From Hyaloscypha bicolor E (Eukaryota > Ascomycota > Leotiomycetes > Helotiales > Hyaloscyphaceae): 64,000 nt of DNA. Location of the stretch: NCBI RefSeq assembly GCF_002865645.1, contig NW_020194555.1, positions 806,001 to 870,000 on the forward strand, written 5' to 3'. Position 1 is the stretch's first letter; each line of letters starts with the position of its first letter. This document shows positions 10,101 through 24,100 of this stretch, in pieces. A program made the position numbers and the translations under genes. The notes below the pieces were generated by a model. That model ran no database searches. It was not told where the DNA came from and was given only the letters and a program-made list of their open reading frames with translations.

Positions 10101-12802
10101 GAAACATTATATTATAGATATATATTCTCTAGTAAAGGTAATAAGATAATTAGTAAGATTATTAAAATAGATCTCTAGCTTATCTATATTAGCCAAGCTA
10201 AGTAAAAATAAAGTCTTTAAAGATATAATATAGAATTATACTTGCCTAATTAGTATACTTACTATTATAAATCTAATAAAAAATATAGATCCAATACTAA
10301 ACTAGATATTAATTTAACCTTTAGTAGTTTTATTAAGTTTAATACTATTATTAGTTTACTAGAGAGCTTGGAATTAGTTAGAACTAGTAATTGAGTATCT
10401 AGAGGCTCTAGTATTAATTACGACTTTATAAAAGTAGTAAGTATTATATCTTAATATACTATTAACTATAAAAGTCTAGGCGTCTTCTATTAAGGATTTA
10501 ATAGACTCTAATACGTGATTTTTACCTATTATCTAGTATATAAAGGAAAGGGAAGTAAGGTTATTTATAAGAATATTAGCTATAGTTATTAGTAAAGCAG
10601 GAATAGTAGAAGCGGCTAAAAAGCTCTTAACTAAAATAAAATAGAAATCTGAATAATATTTCTTTTCTTTATCTATTTCTGCTAATAGAGCCTCAAAAGT
10701 ATTATTTACTAGTTTGTTCTTATTACCCTTATTACCCTCTTTACCTTTAGCTTTAGTAATATACTATATATAAATACTACTAAAGTATTTATTAAAGTTA
10801 CAGGTATTTCGGGATCTAAACTAATAGATATTTCTATTCCTAAATCAAGCCTTCTTAGCCTCTTATTTCTCTAATATATGCTTTTATAAGTAGTATTTGA
10901 GCTTCTTATATATAAAACATGACTTTGGGGTATAATTATTGTAATTACGGGACTTGAAATAATTATTACGGGTTCCGAAGTTATAGTTAGGTTTATATTA
11001 ATAATTTCCGGAGAAATAATAGCTTGAAAGGTTCTAAGAGTAATATTATTAATTAGTAAAGAAGGTTTCGGGATTAGCTTATTATTTACTTTTATATATA
11101 GTAATAAACGACTAGAGCTTATTAATAAGCTAGCCGAGATTTATAGGAGGGTCTGAGATTACGTATTTATATACCCGGAAGCCTTAGTAAGAAGTAATAA
11201 TTTTATTATAAAGAAATTCGGTATTTTATAAGTTAGGTATAAGATTATACTATAATTAATATAGTTTATTAATTAGTAATTAAATAGTCTTAAAGGTCAT
11301 TTTTTCCGGGAATTTAGCTATTATAAAAGCTAATATAATAGCGTTTTATATATCTAAATTTCGATATTCGAATCCAGGGCTTTTAAAGAAGTTACGAATA
11401 TTAATACAAGCCTCTTTATATATATATTAAAAGAGCTAGTTATTATAGAAATAGTCTTAAGCTAGTTTCTTTAGTATAATAAGAAAAGCTCGTATTAGTA
11501 CCTCTTATAAAAGCTCTATATATTAGTAAATATTAAGGAAAATAGTAAATTTATAATTAAAATTATTATTAGATCTATTATACTTTTACTCTTTAATATA
11601 AATCTTAATAATTTCCCTAATAAGTCTTATAATTAAAGGAAATTAGGGGTTATTCGAATATAGTTACGGTAGTAATAATAGGACTAGTAGAAGTATACTA
11701 TTTATTTCTAGAGCTTTTATACTAGTATATAAATCTAGTAGAAATATAGGATATAGTAATAAAAAAAGTAATAAAGGAAATAATAATATAGGAATATTAA
11801 AAATAATAAGTTCTAGGTATTTATTCTTTATAAGAGTAATAAAGCCTAATAGAATTAGTTCCTTAATAAGGTCTAGTCTAGCTACTAATATATCCTTATT
11901 TAATTATATATACTATATATCCTCTTTTATAATAGTATTAGTATTACTATTCTATTATATAAATATATTACTATACTAAAGGGTTTTATATAGGTATAGT
12001 ATTTCCGGGAGTTCAAATTTATTAAAGTTCCCTTAATAAGTGAAATCCTTAAAATTATATCTAAATAGCTCCTAAAAGTTATTATTAATTATTTTATAGA
12101 GAATATATTAAAATAGCTTAGTATTTAAGAACTTAGTTATTTTATTTATTCTAATAAAGTTTAGGTTAATTTCATATCTTTACTTTCTTACTAATTTCTT
12201 ATAATTATTATTATATATAAAGTAATTAGATTAGATAGATCTAATAAAGGAATTATTTACTATAGTATATTTTACTATTATATATTCTATAGGCTCGTAT
12301 CTAGTTCGAAATATAGTAGTTTATAAGGAAAGTAGATTTATAAAAAGAAGAATAGTTTATAAGATAGGTGATTTATAGAAAATATTATATTCGAGGTAAA
12401 AATTTTATTTATAATAAGAAATTTAGGAAGTGAAATTTAAGAAATAAAATATCGAGATTCCGGGAGAACTTAATAGTTCTAAAGCTTAAGAGTTCCAGGA
12501 ATTTAAAAGAAGATAGTTTTTAAGAGAGTTTTATAGGAGTTAAATAGAAATAGAATAGGATAATTAAATAGCTAACTATTTTAGTACTTGGCAAGATTAA
12601 ATACCCTTCTTATCTATATAATTAAATTATAGGTAATAGAACTAATAAATATTTCTTTCTTTAATATAATATAATCGGACCTTAGTAAGATTAAATATCT
12701 TTCTTGCTTATATAATTGAATTATAGGTAATAGAATTAATAGTTATTTTCTTTTTAACTAAAATAATGGCTTTGTCCCTAAATAACCGAATCTTAGGCAA
12801 GT
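7105..12802 (-). pseudogene. Copia-A gag-pol remnant
   Basis: On the minus strand several copia landmarks can be read. A gag zinc-knuckle-like segment lies at about 10925-10860 (PKSCFIYKKL then Y-Y, then KH; the second Cys of C-x2-C is now Tyr). The RT start KKSRLVVQAYN lies at about 8695-8660, followed by the NISQAYI motif near 8555. RNase H lies at 7647-7462 and is still an open 61-codon frame with the YTNSKLLYECLIKLG motif, where Asn replaces the usual Asp. Downstream of a double stop, the terminal NPADSITK motif sits at about 7400. Coding ends near 7290. The 7105-7290 tail is unusually GC-rich and holds the perfect palindrome at 7243-7258. Stops throughout make it non-functional. Confidence 0.8.
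7243..7258. repeat. 16-bp perfect palindrome AAAGGCCGCGGCCTTT
   Basis: This exact palindrome sits in the untranslated 3' internal end of copia-A. The same 16 bases recur at 25852-25867 inside the LTR of the giant gypsy-type element. A RIP-altered form (GGCTATAGCC core) appears at about 13036-13045 and at 40631-40640. Around the core, about 45 bases are shared, including a TATATAAC box and an AAACCTCAAA box on one side. Confidence 0.8.
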
Positions 12803-12806
12803 ATAG

Positions 12807-13109
12807 TATAAGAGGGAAACTATAATAAAACAAAAACCTATATAAAGTATACTAGAATACAAAATATAACTTAATAGCAAAATAATAAATTAAAAGTATA
12901 AATAGTAAAGTATAAATAGTATATAGTATATAAAAGCTCAATTAATTAAATATTTATAAAGAATTATTCTCTAAGTCTATAGAAAAACCAGCTTTCTTAT
13001 ATGATTTCTGTAAGTTATATATAAAAGGCTATAGCCTTTACTATATAATCTAAATCTCAAAACCGCTAAAATAATATGATTTTTAATAAGTACGGCCTGC
13101 TATATTATA
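12807..13109 (-). repeat. 3' LTR of the giant element, strongly RIP-mutated
   Basis: This 303-base copy runs from TATAAGAGGG to CTATATTATA. Compared with its partner at 25635-25937 it has lost many C and G bases: the GGCCGCGGCC core reads GGCTATAGCC, and the CCGCCAAAACAATGCAATTT stretch reads with T or A at the RIP-type positions. Confidence 0.85.
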
Positions 13110-13121
13110 TCCGACCCCCTA

Positions 13122-15895
13122 TTTATTTATACTTATTTCCTAAATACTAAAAATAATAGAAAAATCCTATTTAGAATCTGAAATAATAAAATATTTAGGA
13201 TCCTCTTCTATTAGTTAATCCAATTTCTCCTCTATATATCTAAAATAAAACTTATTACCTTTAAATAGTCTCATTTCGTATTCCCAAACTTATTTAAAGA
13301 TAATCCAAACCCATTTAGCTATATTTTTATATTAAATCTAATATAGTTCTCTATATTAATTAGTATCTACTTTTAATTATTACTTAATTTCTGCCTTTAT
13401 TATAGGGTATTAAGGAGACTTATTATAGTAAATTATATTATAAATTATACTAATATATTCCAAATAAATAGCTCTTTTGAATTTTATATTATTTACTATA
13501 TTCTTAAATTAATCTTTAATAAAAAGAGAAAGCTCTAGATAAGAGGCTTTAATAACCTTATAAAAGACTTCATTTTTATATATTCTATTCTTAATAATAA
13601 CTAGACTTATAGGAACTATAATAAAAGGCCTATTAAATAGCAAATTATTATTAAGTTATCTTTTAACTTATATATTATCCGAGAATTAATACTTTCTTAT
13701 AATTCCAGACTTATAAATTACCTAGCTAAAGGTATTTATTTGTCTAGTTAAATAGATTATACTCGGAGTCTTTCTTTCTATTACTTTTAGTAAATACTTG
13801 CCTATTTCCTTAGCTACTTCCGGCTTAAATTTATTAGAAATAGAGAAGTAATTAATATCTTTAAAGAACTTCTTACCAAAAATAATAGCCTTTTTATAGT
13901 CTATAAGGAAAATATAGCTAATATTCTAATATTTTTTACCAAGATAGAATTTGCTATTTAAAGCTTTAGTAATAGCTAGATCTTTAGTATTGCCTTTATA
14001 CTAATTATAATTAATATTTCCAGAAATAAAGTATTAGGCTAGCTAAGGATAAATAACTAGGTAAATAGGATACTTGCTTAATATCTTATAAAATCCGAGC
14101 TATATTAATAGATCTATTATTAAAAGTTAAAAGGCTAAAATAAAATAGCTATTACTAAGATCTCTATATATTAATATATTATTTTTGCAAAATAGAACTA
14201 TAATATTTCTATTTCTTTTATTAAGAGCTCTCGAATATTAAGCTTTTTAATCTATTTTAGGTAATTCTTCTTATAAATATAGTTATTTATACCTAAATTA
14301 GTAGTACCAGACTTAGGAATAGGGACTATAGTATTAAATTAAAGCTATAGATTAGAGTGAAATTAATCGGAAATACGGTATTTATATTTATACTTCTTAA
14401 TTTCCTAATTCTTAAAAAAGAAATCTTATATCTCCTTATTTATTTAAGTAATAGAAATATACTTCTTGCCTTTAATAACTTTATAGATCTTAGTAACTAG
14501 CTTTAGAGTATTCTTAATCTCTTATATATTAATAGAAAGAGTATTAGCAAGTTACTAAATATATATTATATAGGAAGCTTTAAGGAATTTATTATTAATT
14601 CTATAGTATTCTCGCTTATAAATAGATCCTATAATACTATTATATATTTCCTTAAAAGTATACTTATCCTACCAAGCAAGTATTAACTTCTATTTAGCTA
14701 GTATCTTATAGGTATACTAGATATCTTTATTAAGTTCTCCGGATTCAATATTCCTAGTTTTCTGCTTTTTAGTTCTAGGTATAGTTAAGGGAATCTTTTT
14801 AGATAATATCTTTTCCTTTAGTATAAAGGGCTCCTCCTTACTTTCTGCCATTTTACTAACTTTATACTTAGTCTAGTACTCAGATTTCTGCTATTTATTA
14901 GAAGTTTTAGGCTCAGCTTACTCTCTATTCTTACCAGGTTCTTCTTATCTAGTTATACTAGTCCCGCTAGCTCTACTAGTAGTCTTCTTACCAGGCTCTA
15001 CCAAATTAGCTCTATTTTTCTTAGCTAGATCCGGTTAAGTTAAGGCTAAAATTATAATAGGAGCCTATTCTTTAGGCTTATCTTAAAAAGCAGGAAAAGG
15101 CTTATTACTATAAACTCCCTTAATCAGGATTCCGGAAGCATTAAAGATATATTATCTAGCTTTAAGGTTATTAGCTAATAATAGCTTAAACTCTAATTTT
15201 CTATATTCCGAAATAGCTTTAGTATATTTAAATACTTTAGTAATATCTAATTTAGTAAATATACTAGTATTCCAATATTTCTTGTCCTTAATATACTCTA
15301 AAATAGCTTTATTAATTAACTAAATAGCTTCATATACTAAAGCTTTTATCTTAAAGAGAAAGTATAACTTCTTATAGATATTCTTACTAAGATTATTACA
15401 AATATTATTAATATATTAGCTAAAAGCTTTACTATATAATATAATTCTATTCTGACCTTTAGTATTAAGACTATTTACTATAGTCTTAATCTTATTAAGC
15501 TTCTCTTATCTATCTTTAGAAATACCTTTAATAATATTCTCGAATTCCCTATTATTAGCTTAATAGTCCTTTAGCTCCTTTTTAGTTAATCCTAGTCTAG
15601 TTCCGTCTCTAATAAAGGTTTTCTATTTTAAGAGCTTATTATATATACTACTTAGCTTATCTAGGATATTTATATTAAATTCGGTAATTATAGCTATCTT
15701 TTCTGGTATTAGCAGGCCTTTTATAATTACTCAAGCTCCTTTAATACTCTAAACTTTAATACTATTAATCTATAGGCTTTTAATAATACTATAGCTTATA
15801 AGAACTAGCTACTATACTTTACTAACTTAAGAAATCTATTCTTTAGCCATTTTGTTATTCTTAATAGGTTATAAAGATATTATTAGTATAATAGT
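13122..15895 (-). pseudogene. Accessory ORF region of the giant element, function unknown
   Basis: On the minus strand from about 15890 down to 13200, one frame remains readable over more than 2 kb, interrupted by TAG/TAA codons of the kind RIP makes from CAG, CAA and TGG. It begins near an ATG at about 15853 (MAK). A Lys/Glu-rich, probably coiled N-terminal part with IKTIVNSLN-like segments follows. Next comes a Pro/Lys/Ser-rich linker (about 15.05-14.75 kb, with EPGKKTTSRASGTS-like residues), and then a second folded-looking part (about 14.7-13.5 kb). It is not RT, RNase H or integrase, and I do not recognise it. It could be an extra ORF of the element, a displaced gag, or part of another element inserted there. 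Confidence 0.45.
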
Positions 15896-15999
15896 TATAG
15901 GTTATAGAATTAAAGGTTCTTAAGATTATAAGAATTTCTTTTAAGTATATTTCAAAATAAAGAGTAAATTAGAATAGTCTTAGATTATATAAATATATT

Positions 16000-18500
16000 A
16001 TATATATTCGAGTTTTTTCTTTTTTCTAGTAAAAAAATAAAGCTAAAATAGTAATATATATAATAGAGAAAGTAGATATAATAATTAGATATATTTAAGG
16101 TAATATAGTTATAAATTAGGAATAATTATAAAAGATAAAATATAAAATTAGACTTCTATTATAGAAAAGAATATAAATATATATATCTAAGGGAATATAA
16201 TTAAGGAAATAATTAAGGCAGGTTAAACTAAATAATAATAATAGAGAAATAAAAAAGTAATATAATAGAAATATAGATATAGTAATAGTATCTAAAATAT
16301 TAGAATATAGAAGGAAATAACGAAAATTTTATAATATAGGTGTATTCCGACTTCCTATTTATTTCGAAACGTCTCTATTAACTCAAAAAATAGTATAAAA
16401 GAAAGGAAATAATATAGGAAATATATAAAAGATAAAGTATATAAATATATTAAATATATTAAAGATATTAGGGAAAATATAAAGTAAGTATTAATAGAAA
16501 AGAAGTTAGAATAATAGAATTAAGGAATAATTTAAAATAAGGTATTACTTCTTCCGAAACTAATTTATATCTCTTCTAAAAGCTAATTACATTTATTTAA
16601 TATTTATTAGAATCGACTTTAAATAGTATAAAACTATTTAGTTATTTAGAACTTTAAAATAATATTTATATTAATGAAAATAATACTAAAAGTATTAGAG
16701 TATATAGAAAAAAGAACTATAAGATAATATAAATAGGGTTTATAATATTATTATTGAGTTTGAAATAGTTAATATTAAAGTTAATATAGAATATAGAAAA
16801 ATCAGATATTTCGAATTAGTATTAAGGATATAGGAATTATTTAGATAATATTTAATAGTAAGAAATAGATTAATAATAAGAATTAGTAAATTATATTAGC
16901 TTTTTAAAGAAGTAATCGGTTTCCGGTAATAAAATAGTATCTTAATTAGGAAATAAGTTCTATATAGAAGAAGTTCTCTTTATATAGAAATAGAAATATA
17001 TAATATACTAATTAAGCCTTAGTATAAGTTTTAAAAGTAGCTATAATTATATTAAAAAGAAAGTGAATTTTCTAATATAAGATAGGCTTTAAATAAATAG
17101 ATCCAGTTTATCTAATATCTAATAGATTCCCAGAATTATATATTATTAAATATTTTCAGAAATAACTATTAGGTTTAATAAGGTTTTCCTTTCCTCTTAT
17201 AAGGCTTCTAGTTTAGCTATTCCGTCTATATATAACTTATAATTAGGAAGTTTATTTAAATATTATAAAGAAACTTGTAATAGTAATTCAAGTTAAAATC
17301 GAGATTTATAAATATTATAGTCAAGCTTTAAATTAGTATAAGCCGTAAGAATAACTAGTTAAAAAGGCAAATAAAGCCTTTAAAAGATTTCTAGTTTAGT
17401 AAAACATATATAAAAGATTCTTTTTCTTTTTCTTTTCTTTTCTTTTCCTAATTCCAAATATAATTACTATTTATTATTATAGTTCGGAATTAAGAGTCTA
17501 TAAAATAATCTCTTAATTCTTTATTTATTTTTATACTAAAAGAAATTCTTTATATTTAATTCCTAAGATTTAATAATAGAATTTCATATATTAAGAATAC
17601 TATCTAATAGTAATAATCAGATAATAATAAGAAATAAATAATAGTAAAGCTCGTCCGATTTCTAGAATAATAGTCTAATAATAATATTCTTTAAAGGTTA
17701 TAAATATTAGTTAGAAGGAAAAAATAAAAGATATATAAAAAATTAAAGATAATAAGCTTTATTTTAGGTTAAGAAAAGTTCCTATTATTAAATACTTCTT
17801 TCTAGTCTTCTATAAAGAAAATATATTTTACTTTTTCTAATTCTAGTAACTCTAGAATATATATAATAATACTAGTAGCTTTCTCGATCTTCTAAATATT
17901 ATTTTGCTTATAGTATTTTATAACTGCTTCCCTTTCTAGTTCTATATCTGTTTTAAAATATTTATTTATAAATATATATTTATTATTAACTTTATTTTTA
18001 GAGAAATACCAGAATTTATCTTTTTTAATAAACTATTTGAGTTAATTCCCGATATATATTCTTTGGAATATAGTACTATTAAGTTCTTCTAGTATATAGT
18101 ATTCTTTTAGTTAATTTATATACCTTACTTTATATAGACTAAACCAGTAATATAATAGCTTTATATTCCTTAACTTATTTTAATTTATTAATTTAATATT
18201 ATATATAAGAATTAGATCCTTTTTGGAAATAGGCTTTAAATAAATCTAGTAAATAGTATTAAATTATTTCTTTTTTTCTCGGTATCTTTTATTCTTCTTT
18301 ATTCTGGCTTCTTTAATATCTTTATCTCTTATCTATATTTATTTTATATATATCTCTAAAAGTATTTCTCTATTATAGACTTTATCTTATTTAAGTATTC
18401 TCTAAATTAGAAAGTATATTTCTATAGGTAGTACTATTTCCCTATTATAGACTATATAAAAGAAAGTAAATCTAGTTAGTTTATATATAATAACTTAGTT
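16000..18500. other. AT-rich decayed stretch between integrase and accessory ORF
   Basis: This lies within the giant element, 3' of its integrase on the minus strand. It is strongly AT-biased with stops in all frames. A pyrimidine-rich TTTTCTTT run lies at 17412-17448. I could not assign a coding remnant. Confidence 0.4.
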
Positions 18501-21100
18501 AGTAAATAAAATATATAGTAGTAAATCTATTTAAAGCTTCTTTTTACCTATTATAAATACTTAAATAATTAGTTAATATTCTCTTTTAATTATACTATTT
18601 CCTTTGAAATTATAGGCTAAAATAATAATTCTATTAATTCCTAGTTTATTAAATTCCTGAATTATTATTCTTTTAAATTCCGATTTATTATCTATTTTAA
18701 ACTATCTAAATAAACTATACTTATAAATAATTTCTTCCTAAATAAACTTAGTAACCTTCTTACTAGTTAGGTTTTTTAAAGATCTAGCTTTAACTTATTC
18801 TGAGAAGTTATCTCTAGTAATAACTAATAAGTTATATCCTTTATAGTCTAGTAATTTAACTATATTAATTCTAAAATAATAGAAAAGAGATATAGCTTTT
18901 ATTAGATATAGAACTTCTTTTTATCTTTTTTTACTCTTATACTAATAGACTTTATAAGTATTAATATACTTCTATATATAGTTATAGTAATCTTTCTAGT
19001 AATAGTAGCTAGCTACTAAATAAAAAGTACTTTCTTTTCCGGTATATCTAATCTTATTATATAACTCTTTAATAATAATTTCCTTTTATTTTTAATTATT
19101 AATAATAAGTCAAGATAGATATATTTTAGATATAATTCTCTATAATAATTAATCTCTTATACTATAATTCAAAGCTTCCTTACTTAACTTTCGAAACTCG
19201 GTTCTAGATATTCTTTCTAGTCTAGAGAGTATTATAAGATATTATATAATATTCTAGTATTATTCAAAATAGCTATTATCTAAGGAATCTAGTAAAATAG
19301 TCAGGTTATTAAATAAAGTATAGAAGTTAGTATTATTATTTACTATTTTACTAGAGGTTATATATAAAAGACTATAGTCTTTACTATATAACTTCCGGAT
19401 TTTATTATTTTTTAATATTACTAATTTGCTTCCAGATATAATAAGGCTTTAATTATTAATTTCTAGTAACTAGATACTATTATTTAAATATCTAGTAAAG
19501 ATCTTAGGAATTAGATTTCTTAAAATAATATTATATAACTAAACCGGAACTACTTTCTTTATCCGAATTTTCCGCCTAATAAATACTATTCTAATAATAT
19601 TAAGCTTTATTACTAACTATTTATTAATATCCTTATTATCTTTAGTATTGCCTTCTTACTATAGGTATCTCAATAATCCGTTAATAGTAGTATACTTGAT
19701 TCCTTTAATATACTTGATTTTAAAATCGAATAGTTAAATCCATATTAGCTAATAAGTAACTAGAGCCCTAGAAAGATCTATAGCCGCTTTACTTAGCTAT
19801 ATAATAAATGTATTAGTATCTAGTTTAAGGATAAAGTAAATTCTATATAGCTAGAATTATACTTTCTATAGATATTTTACTAGCCCTTAGTATTTTCTTT
19901 TAGTAGTATTATATTTCTATTTAGTATTATTCCAGATTTCAGACTTATATTATATAACTCTCTTTTTCTCTTTTTCTCTTTATTATTATATTAACTAAAA
20001 GTTCTGCCCTATTTATTTAGGCTAGTATCTATTACTAATATAATTATTCCCTAATCTTCTAATAGATTATAGTATAACTTATAAAGTATTAGAATAGTAG
20101 TAAGCTTTTCTTAAAGAATTTATATAACTTGCTTTTATTTATTGTCTTAGTTTTATATTATATCTTTTCTTATTAAGTAGTAAATAGGTTTAGTAATAAT
20201 TATAAAGCCTTTAATTCAAATATAATAGTAAATAATAATTCTAATAAATGCCTTATCTTTAGTTATATTATTATAATACTCTTATTTTAAGATCTTAATA
20301 ATTCCTGAACTTAAAAGGCTTCTTTTAAGTATTCTATAAATAAAGCTAATAATAACTATACTATTATAATAGAACTATGATTTTTCTCTTATACTAGCTC
20401 TGGCTTATTTAATTCTATCTAGAGTTATATCCAGGTTTTAAAAGTATTTAAATATAAAATACCGAATTCCGGGTAAAATAAGCTACCTATTATATTCTAT
20501 ATAAGGTCTCTTAACTCTAATATTATTAATAAATAATATAGTAATTTTGGGAAACAGATTCTTTAGAATAGTTATAATAATTCATATAAACTATATAACG
20601 GAATTAGTAGCTTCCTAAGATAATATAGTTATTCTTAATAGTTCCAGAGGTATTATAAATATAGTTAAATCTCTATTATAAGTATCTAGTATAAGTTAAT
20701 TATATCTAGAAAAGAAATTAATTAGAGAAATATAAATATATCTAGTAAATTCTTTTGAGATCTTATTAGTAAATAGGAATAAGTTAGTATCTTATAAAAT
20801 TACTAAATTCATTTTTATAATAGTATTAATTAGTCTATAAGTTCTAGTAATCTTTTTTATAACTAAAAACTATAAATTCCGGTAAGGTCTATTATATTTT
20901 TTAAGAATTTTATAATCTAGATATTCTAATAGTATTTTTATTACTATTAATATTAGAGCTTTAGAATATAGAAAATTCTTTTCTTACTAGGCTTTATATT
21001 TAATAGTCTTAATTAAAATAGATAAGCTAATATTTTTATAGACTTTTCTTACTTTTTTCTAATTAAATATAATTATACTTTCTTAATTAATTATTAATTC
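18500..21100 (-). pseudogene. Giant element pol: RT, RNase H and integrase remnants
   Basis: Reading the minus strand, the RT is legible at about 20720-20130: an EATNSV motif, then PKITILFINNIRVK, in which the catalytic YVDD-type pair appears as INN, then LDITLDRIK. The RNase H part follows toward 19.4 kb. The integrase zinc-binding region is at about 19045-18935, where the HHCC residues have mostly become Tyr (YYY, KDYYNYI, INTYKVY). The integrase core is at about 18860-18560: GYNLLVITRDNF for the first Asp, FKIDNKSEFK for the second, and IIKREY around the Glu. Asn-for-Asp and Tyr-for-His/Cys changes plus internal stops show RIP. The order RT, RNase H, IN defines Ty3/gypsy. Confidence 0.8.
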
Positions 21101-24100
21101 TTGAAATATAGCTAGTTTTTTTTTCTAGAGCCAATTACTAATATTTAATTATTTAAAACATTTCGGAATAAGTTATAAATCTCTTAAAATAGCTAATATC
21201 CTTAATAAAAGATAGTTTTTATATTTCCTAGTATATTTCTATAAGTATTCTCTAGCTTTAGATTTCTTAAACTAGTCCGGATATTTACTAGAGCCTTTTC
21301 TAGTTCTATTATTAGTATTTACTAGTTAAATCTTCTTGTCTTTTATTTTATATATTCCTATAACTAAGAATAAACTATAGTTATTATTTTTTTCTTTAAA
21401 AGCTATAGCTATTTTCTCTAATACTTTTTTTTATTTAATCTCCGGAATTTATAACCTTCTTATTTAGCTTCTTTCTAGTTAGATATAGAGAGTACCTTTT
21501 TATCTAGTATTTTAATATATCTTCCTTAAGCTCCTATATATTCCAGAATTCTTTCTAGTTTTAAGTTTAATATTTCTTAGCTTCGGAAATATATTTCTTT
21601 ATTATTAGGAGATATTACTTTACCTTTTCTTTAGAAATATCTTTACTTAATATTCTTTTTATTTCTTTTTCTATTAATTCCGGAACTACTTTTAATAATA
21701 CTTTAATTAGAGCCTTTTCTATTTTAGTTTCTCTAAAAATATTATTAATTTCCTAAACTTCTAAACCCAAAATAAAAGAATCTATAGGAAATTCCGGTAT
21801 CTTTCTATTTCTTCTAATATTACTACTAGTTATAATACTAGATTCTATTTTTCCTCTTTATTTTTAGTTTCCTATTCTATATTACTTAATTTCTTAATTC
21901 TAGAAGCTTAGTATTTTTAAACTATTACTTTCTTTTACTTTCCAGTATTCTTTAAAGATAGAATAATTATAATAGTATAGGTATTCTGGTTATTTTTAGG
22001 GTTAGTAAATCTTCTATCTTATAAATTATTACTTTTATATATAATATTTATCTTTATTTTTACTAAGAATAGTTAACTAAATAGGATCTTTAAAGCTCTT
22101 TTAACTAGAAAAAACATATTTTTATATTCTATTCTATTTATAACTTTAGCTTTAAGCTTTACTATTTCTATAAATCCAAATTCTATTCTAGTAATAATAG
22201 ATATTTAATAATCTATAGTATTATATACTATTCTACTAATATTTCTAGAGATCTTTTTAGAGAAAATATTAATTTTAGCTCTAGTATTAATTATTTCTTT
22301 ATATTTAATATTTCCTTAAGGTTCTTAAAGTATAAATCAGAGATATAAAGCTTATATAATATATTTATAAGCTAGTAATATTCGAATATTAATATTATTG
22401 CCTTTAAATTAAATAATTCTATTAGTATTAGGTATCTAAGCTAGTATTTCTAATTTTTTAAATATTCTATTTATTATATAAATTATAGCTACTAGTTCTA
22501 TAGATCTTCTAATATATCTAATTATACTTAATATAATAGTATTTCCTATTTATAAAATAGTAAAATAAGAAGTATTATTCTTAATTTATTAGTTCTGAAA
22601 TATAGTAATTAGATCTGGTATTTTTAAGGCATTAATAAGTATTCTTGTTTCTTTCTAAGTCTTTGGAAATAGAATAGTTGCTTTTTTAGTAGTCTTATTA
22701 GAATATTATTAACTTTAGGAATTCTATATTTATTATAATTAAAAGTATATTAGGTCTCTAATTTATTCTATTTATTTCCGGAAGTATTAATATCTATATT
22801 CTTAGTTAGGCCATTTTCTTATCTATTACTTTTTAGAATAGTATTCTTCTGGCTTCTTATATAAAGTAGCTTTTCTTCTACTTTAGCTTGTCTTTGGAAA
22901 ACTTCTTTAGCTATTTCTACTTTTTTTTTCTTTCTTTTTAATAAGGAACCCGTTATAATATTAATAGAAATACTATTTATAGCTAAATCTTAATACTATT
23001 TATTAATTCCGGAACCTAAAGTATTAGTAATTCTAATATAATTTCCTTTAAGGCAAAGTAGCTATTTAGATTCTCTAGATATAACTTGCTTGCTTCTATA
23101 TATAGATCCTGATTAGCTAGTTCTTCTTTCTCTTTCTTATCTAGTAAACTAGGTATCTTTTATTAATCTCTGGATATTTTTGAATTAAGTATTTAAGTTA
23201 TAGTTAAATTCTCTTTTTCGGACTTGGGAAACGATTTAGTTAAACTACTAGTACTTATTAGTAAGGAAAAAGGAAATATTTTCTTATTTAGGCTTAAATA
23301 GTTCTTTATATTATTTTCTATTAAATTAGTAAATATATCTATAGTTTATAAGTTCTTTTATTAATAGGTAATAGAACTAAGAGATATAGATATATTCTGG
23401 ATTAATATTATTATTCTTATTTCTATTATAGTACCTATAGTAAATTCGTTCTTTTAGTTCTAGGTCTATACTATAGGCTATATTAACTTGAATAATGTTT
23501 TCTAATTATATTTAAGACTAACTTTTTTTAGAATATAATTATTTAGACCCTTTACTTATTCTAGCTCAATTATTATAGCTACTATAATATTCTCTATAAC
23601 CTCTATTATAAATTCTAATATATTCTTTCTAAAGACTCGAATTATATTTACTAGGCTATTAATACTATTATACTTACTATAATTAGCTAGGTTATATAAG
23701 CAGGCTATAAATATCCTCCCGAATTATAATAGCAGCTATATTAAGTTATCTTTATAGGTTTTCTTGAGTTATAGTAATAATAAATAATTTTTCCAGACTT
23801 CTTACTAGCTAGTTAATATTATTTCTCTTAGGTTTACTACTTTTAGTAAGTTTTATATAATTAGCTATAGGCTGGGTTCTTCTCTTACTTATATCTATAA
23901 TAGTTTTAGGAAATATAATAGGAGAAACCGGTAAGAAATAATTATTTTCTGGTTTGGAAATTATATTATAAACTATTATATTTAAGTATTCTTATCTAAG
24001 TCTAAATATATCTGGATTATTAGTAATATTAAAATAATATTTCTTCTTTTTATATTAATAGGATATTATTATTTTCTTATATATCTTATTATATTTATAG